A DNA stretch of 64,000 bases from Lachnospiraceae bacterium. Lineage in GTDB: Bacteria > Bacillota > Clostridia > Lachnospirales > Lachnospiraceae. Made by a program: the position numbers and the translations under genes. The stretch spans positions 1 through 64,000 of the forward strand of contig JAEEOO010000017.1 in the NCBI GenBank assembly GCA_016284315.1. Reading direction: 5' to 3'. A model generated the notes under the pieces. The model had not been told where the DNA came from, did not search any database, and was given only the letters and a program-made list of their open reading frames with translations. This document shows, one piece after another, positions 52,937-60,100 of the stretch (position 1 is the first letter of the stretch; every line of letters begins with the position of its first letter).

Positions 52937-53329
52937 CTACTTTCTCATAGCAGTCTGGAGATTCTGGAACTCCTGGGTAATGCTCTTGATGAGACCTTCG
53001 TACTTAAGCTGGTTCTGAGCCAGATATACGTTCTCGGTCTCTACGTCTACATTGTTTCCGTCAAGTCTGTAGGAAAAACTTGAAGCATCTGTATATGTTC
53101 CAACACGAAGATGTGAAAGATTCGCTCTTGAAACCTTTGTATCTGTATCAACAAGGACATTGTTTCCAAGCTCTTTTGCAAGAACAGATTCAAAGTCAAC
53201 GTCCTGTCTTTTGTAATTGGGAGTATCAACGTTTGCGATGTTGTTGGCGATGGCTTCGTTCCTAAGCCAGGAAGCGTCTGCCGCCTTTTCCATGATGTTG
53301 ATGTAATCGAATGCGTTAGTTCTAATCAT
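52937..53329 (-). CDS. flgB: Flagellar basal-body rod protein FlgB
   Basis: A 130-residue proximal rod protein, the first gene of the fla/che operon. It carries NEAIANNIANVDTPNYKRQD near residue 25, LRVGTYTD and the C-terminal LKYEGLIKSITQEFQNLQTA. The ATG at 53329 follows AAAGGG; upstream in-frame codons lie in the leader. The transcript leader is about 60 bases, too short for a large riboswitch. Confidence 0.95.
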   Translation of the reverse strand: MIRTNAFDYINIMEKAADASWLRNEAIANNIANVDTPNYKRQDVDFESVLAKELGNNVLVDTDTKVSRANLSHLRVGTYTDASSFSYRLDGNNVDVETENVYLAQNQLKYEGLIKSITQEFQNLQTAMRK

Positions 53330-53397
53330 AATTCCCTTTCCGGCGCCATGAAACGCCTTTTGGATAGAATTATTCACTATGTATAATCATACTGAAT

Positions 53398-53426
53398 AAT
53401 ATACCATAATTAATTAAAATTCACAA
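53398..53426 (-). promoter_or_regulatory. Sigma-A-type promoter of the flagellar/chemotaxis operon
   Basis: On the minus strand TTGTGA (53421-53426), a 17-base AT-rich spacer ending in TGG, and TATATT (53398-53403) form an extended -10 promoter. It lies after the codY terminator and about 62 bases before flgB. It would drive the whole operon down to fliA at 20.5 kb. No convincing CodY box overlaps it. Confidence 0.75.
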
Positions 53427-53484
53427 CATTTAGAGTCCCAAAAAGAGTTGTTTGTATATTTTGAGGAAGCCACCTTCAAAGTAT

Positions 53485-53541
53485 CAAAAAAGGTTCCTGA
53501 AAATGCACCCCAATCCGTTCGTGCAGGTTCAGAAACCTTTT
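53485..53541 (-). terminator. Terminator after codY
   Basis: A long imperfect stem pairs AAAGGTTTCTGAACCTGCAC with GTGCATTTTCAGGAACC across a 12-base loop, followed by six Ts on the minus strand. It lies about 35 bases after the codY stop codon and separates codY from flgB. Confidence 0.85.
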
Positions 53542-53573
53542 AAATCCGTTTGAATATTTATTTGTTCACAAAG

Positions 53574-54356
53574 TTATTTCATTGTGTGGCGAAGCTGCTC
53601 TATCTCGTCAAATACCACATCGTTAAGAACCTTGATGTAAGTACCCTTCATACCGGAAGATCTTGACTCGATAACGCCGGCACTTTCAAACTTTCTCAGG
53701 GCATTAACGATAACAGATCTTGTGATACCAACCTTATCGGCGATCTTACTTGCAACAAGGACGCCTTCGGTTCCGCCAAGTTCATCGAAGATGTGAACGA
53801 TAGCTTCAACCTCTGAATATGAAAGAGTGCTGATGGCTGATTTAACAACCGCTACCTTTCTGGACTCTTCTGCGTTCTCCTCGTTAACGGAGCGGAGCAT
53901 CTCAAGTCCCACAACGGTGGTACCGTACTCGCAAAGGATGATATCGTCAATATCGTACTGTTTGTCTGTCTTGTAGATGAACAGAGTTCCCAGTCTCTCT
54001 CCTGCAATCTCGATAGGTGTGATGATAGCCTGGAACTTGTCGGTAGCAACCTTCTCAAATCCCAGAGTTGCAAGGTTAACATTCTCCTTGGTTGAAAGAA
54101 TTCCCAAAAATCTCTCATTGAGCATGGGATCGATAAACTCGCCAACCTTGTTGGTAACAAGTTCTCCGATCACCTCAATCCCGTCACAGAATCCGGCTCC
54201 AAGAACTTTTCCCTTACGGCTTATAACAAGTATATCGGAAGAAAGGATCTCTTTCATTACATCGCAAATATCATTAAAAACTACTTTGCTGGTGTTGTTG
54301 TTATGGAGAAGTTTGCCAATTTTTCTTGTCTTATCTAACAGTGATACACTACTCAT
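53574..54356 (-). CDS. codY: Global transcriptional repressor CodY
   Basis: CodY is the branched-chain amino acid and GTP-responsive regulator of Firmicutes. The 260-residue protein has the N-terminal GAF domain (1-155, with EFIDPMLNERFLGILSTKEN) and the C-terminal winged helix with GVLVASKIADKVGITRSVIV and NALRKFESAGVIESRSSGMK. It stands between topA and flgB. In Bacillus subtilis codY also directly precedes flgB, so the neighbourhood is old. GGAGG precedes the ATG. Confidence 0.97.
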   Translation of the reverse strand: MSSVSLLDKTRKIGKLLHNNNTSKVVFNDICDVMKEILSSDILVISRKGKVLGAGFCDGIEVIGELVTNKVGEFIDPMLNERFLGILSTKENVNLATLGFEKVATDKFQAIITPIEIAGERLGTLFIYKTDKQYDIDDIILCEYGTTVVGLEMLRSVNEENAEESRKVAVVKSAISTLSYSEVEAIVHIFDELGGTEGVLVASKIADKVGITRSVIVNALRKFESAGVIESRSSGMKGTYIKVLNDVVFDEIEQLRHTMK

Positions 54357-54405
54357 TTAAACCTCCATTGCACAAAAACGAATAATCGGCATACCAGTTG
54401 TTTAT

Positions 54406-54434
54406 AGTATATCACATATTTTGCAAGTATACAA
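54406..54434 (-). promoter_or_regulatory. codY promoter
   Basis: The minus strand reads TTGTAT (54429-54434), 17 bases ending TGTGA, then TATACT (54406-54411), an extended -10. Transcription would start about 44 bases before the codY ATG. A CodY-box-like sequence lies right upstream. Confidence 0.75.
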
Positions 54435-54436
54435 TA

Positions 54437-54451
54437 AATTATCTGAAAATT
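54437..54451 (-). promoter_or_regulatory. Putative CodY box
   Basis: The minus strand reads AATTTTCAGATAATT, which differs at one position from the CodY consensus AATTTTCWGAAAATT. It ends two bases upstream of the codY -35 element, consistent with autoregulation. The call rests on the match and position only. Confidence 0.65.
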
Positions 54452-54533
54452 TACTTCCTTGTTCTGAATTCTTGTTCAAAACCGCGTAACAAAGACAAAA
54501 TTTCTAAATGTTTGCTAATTTTGAAACAACAAA

Positions 54534-56609
54534 TTATTCTTTGTCTTTGTTTCTATTTTCAGAATATCCACATTCTTTATTGCTGCAAAGATTACGGCTT
54601 CCCTTTACCACCATCATGCCACCGCACTTGGGGCACTTTTTCTCGATAGGCTTATCCCATGAAACGAAATCACAATCGGGATAACCAAGGCATCCGTAGT
54701 ATCTGCGTCCCTTCTGGGACATCTTCATAACAACATCCTTGCCGCACTTAGGGCAAGCTACGCCGATCCTCTCGAAGAAGGGCTTGGTGAAACGGCAATC
54801 AGGGAATCCGGGACAAGCAAAGAACTTACCGTGAGGACCATACTTGATGACCATTCTCTTCCCGCATTCTTCACAGATCTCATCAGAAAGCTCATCTTCG
54901 ATCTTGATCTTTTCAAGCTCTTTTTCAGCGTTCTGAACCGCTGCGTCAAGATCGGGATAGAAATTACGCACGATGGTCTTCCACTTTACATCACCGTTCT
55001 CAACGCCGTCGAGAAGGGTTTCAAGATTAGCGGTAAAATTCTCGTCAACGATGGTGGGGAATGCTTCCTTCATGATATCGTCAACTGCATTACCAAGTTC
55101 TGTAGAGTAAAGATTCTTACCTTCTTTGGCAACATATCTTCTCTGCTGAATAGTTGTAATGGTAGGTGCATATGTGCTGGGACGTCCGATTCCCTTTTCC
55201 TCAAGCGCACGTACGAGAGAAGCCTCGGTAAAGTGTGCAGGGGGCTGGGTAAAGTGCTGCTTTGCATCAAAGTCTTTAAGCTTAAGCACACTGTCCTTGC
55301 CAATGGTTCCTTTAAGAGTGTTCTCTTCTTCCTTGTCATCTGAGCTTGTATAAACGCTCATAAAACCGTCAAATACACATGTTGAGGCCGAAAGTGTAAA
55401 GATATGCTCTCCTGCTCCAACCTTGACATTGGTTGTTGTATATTTTGCGGGAGCCATACGGCTTGCAAGGAAACGTTTCCAGATAAGAGTATAAAGTCTT
55501 AAATGATCTCTCTGAAGAACATCCTTAAGACTGTCGGGATTTCTGTTTATATCGGTAGGACGGATAGCTTCGTGTGCATCCTGTATCTTCTTTCCGGATT
55601 TGGCAGCTTCCTGCTTTGCTCCCTGATACTCATCAGAGTAATGCTTTTTGATATATTTGCTTGCCATCTTCTCAGCTTCATCAGAAACTCGGGTGGAGTC
55701 TGTACGAAGGTAAGAGATCAAACCAACGGTTCCCTCTTTTCCTATTTCAATTCCTTCATAAAGCTGCTGTGCGATACGCATAGTCTTGGAAGTTGAGAAT
55801 CCAAGAACTTTGCTGGCTTCCTGCTGAAGAGTTGAGGTTGTAAAAGGAAGAGGTGCCTTACGGCTTCTCTCACCATTGGTTATATCAACTACTTTAAACT
55901 GTTTCTTACCGATATCGGCAATGATATCCTTAACCTGCTTTTCGCTTGTAAGTTCTACTTTACCCTTCTTGGTTCCATAGTACTTTGCACTGACAGGCTT
56001 CTTCTCTTTGTCGACACCCAATACGGCATCAAGAGACCAATACTCTTCGGGAATGAATTCATCGATCTCTCTTTCTCTGTCACAGATGATCTTAAGTGCG
56101 ATGGACTGAACTCGTCCTGCTGAAAGACCTCTCTTAACCTTAGCCCAGAGTACGGGAGAAATCCTGTATCCCACCATTCTGTCCAACATACGTCTGGTCT
56201 GCTGGGCATCAACAAGATCCATATCGATCTCACGGGGATGCTTTAAAGATTCCTTAACAGCATTCTGAGTGATCTCATTAAAGGTAATTCTATATGTCTT
56301 TTTATTTTCAAGCTTAAGGGTATGATAGAGGTGCCAGGAAATGGCCTCTCCTTCACGGTCAGGGTCGGTTGCGAGATAAACATTATCAGCTTTCTTTACA
56401 AGCTTTCTAAGTTCGGCAACAAGATCTCCCTTACCACGAATAGTGATGTACTTAGGTTCATAATCATGCTCCACATCAATTCCCAAAGAACTCTTCGGTA
56501 GGTCACGTACATGTCCCTGACTGGCAGCAACTTCAAAATCGTCGCCAAGGAATTTCTTAATGGTTTTTACCTTTGCAGGGGACTCAACGATCACAAGATT
56601 TTTAGACAT
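54534..56609 (-). CDS. topA: DNA topoisomerase I
   Basis: A 691-residue type IA topoisomerase that relaxes negative supercoils. The TOPRIM domain starts MSKNLVIVESPAKVKTIKKF with ATDPDREGEAISWHL. The active-site Tyr is in EGTVGLISYLRTDSTRVS. Three C-terminal C4 zinc-finger modules begin with CEECGKRM, CPKCGKDV and CPKCGGMM. The ATG at 56609 follows GGAGG; upstream in-frame codons would run through the tRNA gene. It probably reads from the tRNA promoter. Confidence 0.96.
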   Translation of the reverse strand: MSKNLVIVESPAKVKTIKKFLGDDFEVAASQGHVRDLPKSSLGIDVEHDYEPKYITIRGKGDLVAELRKLVKKADNVYLATDPDREGEAISWHLYHTLKLENKKTYRITFNEITQNAVKESLKHPREIDMDLVDAQQTRRMLDRMVGYRISPVLWAKVKRGLSAGRVQSIALKIICDREREIDEFIPEEYWSLDAVLGVDKEKKPVSAKYYGTKKGKVELTSEKQVKDIIADIGKKQFKVVDITNGERSRKAPLPFTTSTLQQEASKVLGFSTSKTMRIAQQLYEGIEIGKEGTVGLISYLRTDSTRVSDEAEKMASKYIKKHYSDEYQGAKQEAAKSGKKIQDAHEAIRPTDINRNPDSLKDVLQRDHLRLYTLIWKRFLASRMAPAKYTTTNVKVGAGEHIFTLSASTCVFDGFMSVYTSSDDKEEENTLKGTIGKDSVLKLKDFDAKQHFTQPPAHFTEASLVRALEEKGIGRPSTYAPTITTIQQRRYVAKEGKNLYSTELGNAVDDIMKEAFPTIVDENFTANLETLLDGVENGDVKWKTIVRNFYPDLDAAVQNAEKELEKIKIEDELSDEICEECGKRMVIKYGPHGKFFACPGFPDCRFTKPFFERIGVACPKCGKDVVMKMSQKGRRYYGCLGYPDCDFVSWDKPIEKKCPKCGGMMVVKGSRNLCSNKECGYSENRNKDKE

Positions 56610-56735
56610 GATTTCCTCCTCTTTCCTTCTCAGAAATTTCTTTAAAAAGTTTTCCATGAAGTAAAAAATCTTGAGGTAGATCCTCAAGACTTCAAATAGG
56701 GTTGGGCTGTTCAATTTTTCATTGAATAAAGCAAG

Positions 56736-56807
56736 CAGCTGGTAGGGGAATCGAACCCCTGATTCCGCCGTGAGAGGGCGGCGTCTTAACCCCTTGACCA
56801 ACCAGCC
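56736..56807 (-). tRNA. tRNA-Glu (CTC)
   Basis: A 72-base cloverleaf on the minus strand. The acceptor stem GGCTGGT/ACCAGCT has one G-U end pair. The D arm has GGTCAAGGGGTTAAGAC. The anticodon stem CCGCC/GGCGG has loop CTCTCAC (anticodon CTC, reading GAG). The T arm is AGGGGTTCGATTCCCCT. The 3' CCA is not encoded. It lies about 126 bases before topA and is probably cotranscribed with it. Confidence 0.96.
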
Positions 56808-56837
56808 ACAGTGGCGTTTCATTCACGCGACTTGCTT

Positions 56838-56866
56838 ATATTACTATACAACAAAAAATAATGCAA
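56838..56866 (-). promoter_or_regulatory. Promoter of tRNA-Glu and topA
   Basis: On the minus strand TTGCAT (56861-56866), a 17-base spacer and TAATAT (56838-56843) lie about 24 bases before the likely 5' end of the tRNA gene region. Confidence 0.8.
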
Positions 56867-56947
56867 GTGTTTTTTTCAAATTTTTTTATTTTTTTTTGTA
56901 AATGTTAGAAAAGCCCGTAATTACGTGGTTTTTGTTATTCTAGTGTC

Positions 56948-57099
56948 GGGGGCCTACTACATGTAATATGCTTCCGGCACCGCCTCTCGGCTTCAGGTCC
57001 TCGTGGCAGCGGAACTAAACTCATACTTCGTTTCACTCGTATTCGTTAAGTACCGGCCTCGGACATGCTGCCGTCATCATATCACATGCAGTCTCCCCC
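56948..57099 (+). repeat. Structured dispersed repeat, copy C (polC-tRNA gap)
   Basis: Copy C is a 152-bp element with ends GGGGG-CCTA and TCT-CCCCC. It has paired arms (CTACATGTAATATG with CATCATATCACATGCAG) and a core with CACCGCCTCTCGGCTTCAGG, TCCTCGTGGCAGCGGAACTA, a small stem ATAC/GTAT, then GTTAAGTACCGGCCTCGGAC. The core is nearly identical to copy B. Beyond the ends TAGTGTC and GATACTA may extend the pairing. It lies between the polC terminator and the tRNA promoter. Confidence 0.82.
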
Positions 57100-57107
57100 T
57101 CGATACT

Positions 57108-57145
57108 AAATAAAGAAGAAACACCCTCGCAGAGGGTGTTTCTTC
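57108..57145 (-). terminator. Terminator after polC
   Basis: The 13-bp perfect stem AAGAAACACCCTC/GAGGGTGTTTCTT with a 3-base loop lies about 15 bases after the polC stop codon. The minus-strand tail is T-rich (CTTTATTTAG). Confidence 0.82.
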
Positions 57146-57160
57146 TATAATAATAAAAAA

Positions 57161-60100
57161 TTACATGAAGTCGAAAAGCGAAATCTGATTTGTCTCGGGT
57201 AAGTCGGTCAAGATTCCGAGTTTGACCAAATTGTCAGTAATAGTTGCCGAGGCGTGGGCGCGCTCTCTAAAGTCCTGCTTGGAAAGGAAGGGACCGTCCT
57301 TGGCAGCTTCCACGATGGAGTCGGCTACGGTTTCGCCGAGGCCTTCAATGCTGGTAAGGGAGGGCATTACGCGACCGTCGTCCATTACCTGGAAGAGTCT
57401 TGCTTTGACCTTGAAGATGTCGATGGGAGCAAAGTCGTAACCACGGGCGCACATCTCTTCTACTACTCTAAGGTCTGAGAGCTGGCCCTCTTCTTTTGTG
57501 GAGAGTTTTTCTACGCCGGGTACTTTTGCATCCGCATCCGCTTTACGTTTTCTGAAATCCGCAAGGTATCTGTCTCTTACAGCTTTACCCATGCACATGA
57601 TTTCATAAGAGAATGCCTTGGCTCTGATACTGAAGTATGCGCTGTAGTATGCCTGTGGTCTGTGGATCTTGCAATATGCGATTCTCCAGGCCATCATTAC
57701 GTAAGCCGCAGCGTGAGCCTTGGGGAACATGTACTCGATCTTCTGGCATGATTCAATGTACCAGTCGGGTACGTTGTGAGCCTTCATGTCTTCCTTCCAC
57801 TCAGGCCACTTATCGCTCTTACCCTTAGCTACGATTCCTTTACGAACCGCCTCCATGATCTTGAAGGATTTCTCCGATTCGATTCCCATGCTGATAAGAT
57901 ATGTCATGATATCGTCACGGGTACAGATAGCTGTTGAAATGGTTGCCTTTCCTTCTCTGATAAGATCCTGGGCGTTACCGAGCCAAACAGCGGTACCGTG
58001 GGAAAGTCCGGATATACGAACAAGGTCGGAGAAAGCCTGGGGCTTTGTCTCCATAAGCATGCCCATAGCGAAGTCTGTACCAAATTCGGGTATACCAAGA
58101 GCGCCCAGCTGGGTTCCGCCAAGGTCCTCAGGAGTTACACCAAGGGCATCAGTATTCTGGAAAAGGCTCATTACGTCCTTTCCGTCAAGAGGAATATCCT
58201 TAACGGGATCAAGACCTGTAAGGTCCTGGAGCATTCTGATCATGGTGGGATCATCGTGTCCAAGTATATCGAGTTTCAAAAGGTTATGGTCGATACTGTG
58301 GTAATCAAAGTGTGTGGTTATGGTAGGGATCGGCTTGTTCGCAGGGTGCTGCACCGGTGTGAAGGAACAAATGTCCTCACCAACGGGTAGTACAACGATT
58401 CCTCCGGGGTGCTGACCGGTTGATGTTCTAACGCCCATGCATCCCTGAACGATACGGTTGATCTCCGCACCGCGCTTTGTTATGCCGTGTTCCTCATAAT
58501 ATTTCTTAACGTATCCGTATGCAGTCTTATCCGCAAGACCGGAAATAGTTCCCGCACGGAAAGTCTGACCGGATCCGAAGATAACCTCTGTATATTTGTG
58601 AGCCTTTGCCTGATACTCACCGGAGAAGTTAAGGTCGATATCGGGCTCCTTATCTCCCTTGAATCCAAGGAAGGTCTCGAAAGGAATATCAAATCCCTCT
58701 TTGATAAGGGGCTCTCCGCAAACAGGGCAGTTTCTGTCGGGCATATCGATACCCGCTTTACCGCCGTACTTCTTTACTTCCTCGCTGTCAAAGTCTACGA
58801 AATGGCATTTAGGACAGATATAGTGAGGGCTTAAGGGATTAACCTCAGTTATTCCCGACATGGTAGCAACGAAGGAAGAACCAACGGATCCACGGGAACC
58901 AACAAGATAACCGTCTTCCACCGATTTCCAAACCAGTTTCTGGGCAATGATGTACATAACGGCGAAACCATTGGATATGATGGAATGAAGTTCTCTCTTA
59001 AGTCTCTCCTCTACGATGGGAGGAAGTTCCGGTCCGTAAATTTCATGTGCTCTGTTGTAGCAAATATCAGTCAGAGTCTTGTCACTGTCAGGAATGACAG
59101 GAGGACATTTATCGGGGCGAACAGGCGCAATGGTCTCGCACATATCCGCGATCATATTTGTGTTTGTAACGACAACTTCTTTTGCCTTCTCGGGTCCGAG
59201 ATACTGGAATTCCTCAAGCATCTCTTCTGTTGTATGAAGATAAAGAGGAGGCTGACGGTCCGCATCATCAAATCCTTTTCCCGCCATGATTATACGGCGG
59301 TAAACTTCGTCCTGAGGATCAAGGAAATGGACATCACAAGTAGCCACAACGGGCTTGTGGAATATCTCACCGAGTTCAACAACCCTCTTGTTTATCTCTC
59401 TGATATCATCAAGGGAGTTGATGTTCTTGAATCTCTTTTCCATTATGACTTCGCCGTTTTCAAGTTTCTTTTTGTCAACGGCATCAACCATGTAAGCGTT
59501 GTTTCCAACCGGCTGGATTTCAAGATAATCATAGAAATCAACAAGCCTTGTTATCTGATCCTGAGTCTTTCCTTCAAGGAGCGCTCTGTAGAGTTCTCCT
59601 GCCTCGCAGGCACTTCCTATGATCAGTCCGTCCCTGTATTTCTGTACTCTACTCTTGGGAACGATGGGAAATCTTCCGCTAAAGTAATCAAGGTGGGACT
59701 CACTGATAAGGTGGTACAAATGCACTCTTCCAAGATCGTTCTTGGCAAGGATGATACAGTGATGGGATCTGATCTTGGAAATGGCTTCCTTGCTGGTTCC
59801 CATCTTGTCATTTATCTGAGAAAGATGGGTATAACCTTCGGATGAAAGCTGATTCATAAGCTTAATGAAGATCAGCGCAGTACACTCCGCATCATCCACC
59901 GCTCTGTGGTGATGAGCAAGAGAAACATTCAAAAGTTTTGCAACCGCATCAAGAGTATATTTTCCGTGACCGGGAAGCTGTACTCTTGAAAGGAGAAGGG
60001 TATCCATATATGTGAAAGTCTGAGGATAGCCCAGTCTCTCGCAGTTTGCTTTGATATAGTTAACGTCAAATTCTGCGTTATGGGCAACAAGAACACAGCC

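Noticed and set aside
53330-53397. Cyclic di-GMP riboswitch in front of the flagellar operon
   Set aside because: Such a riboswitch precedes flgB in some clostridia, but the leader here is only about 60 bases and lacks the conserved elements.
56610-56822. N-terminal extension of topA
   Set aside because: The in-frame upstream codons pass through the tRNA-Glu gene; the ATG at 56609 has a proper ribosome site and the family's N-terminus.
58985-59845. Long open frame on the plus strand (286 codons)
   Set aside because: It lies wholly antisense to the conserved polC coding region, lacks a recognisable domain and has no good ribosome site.
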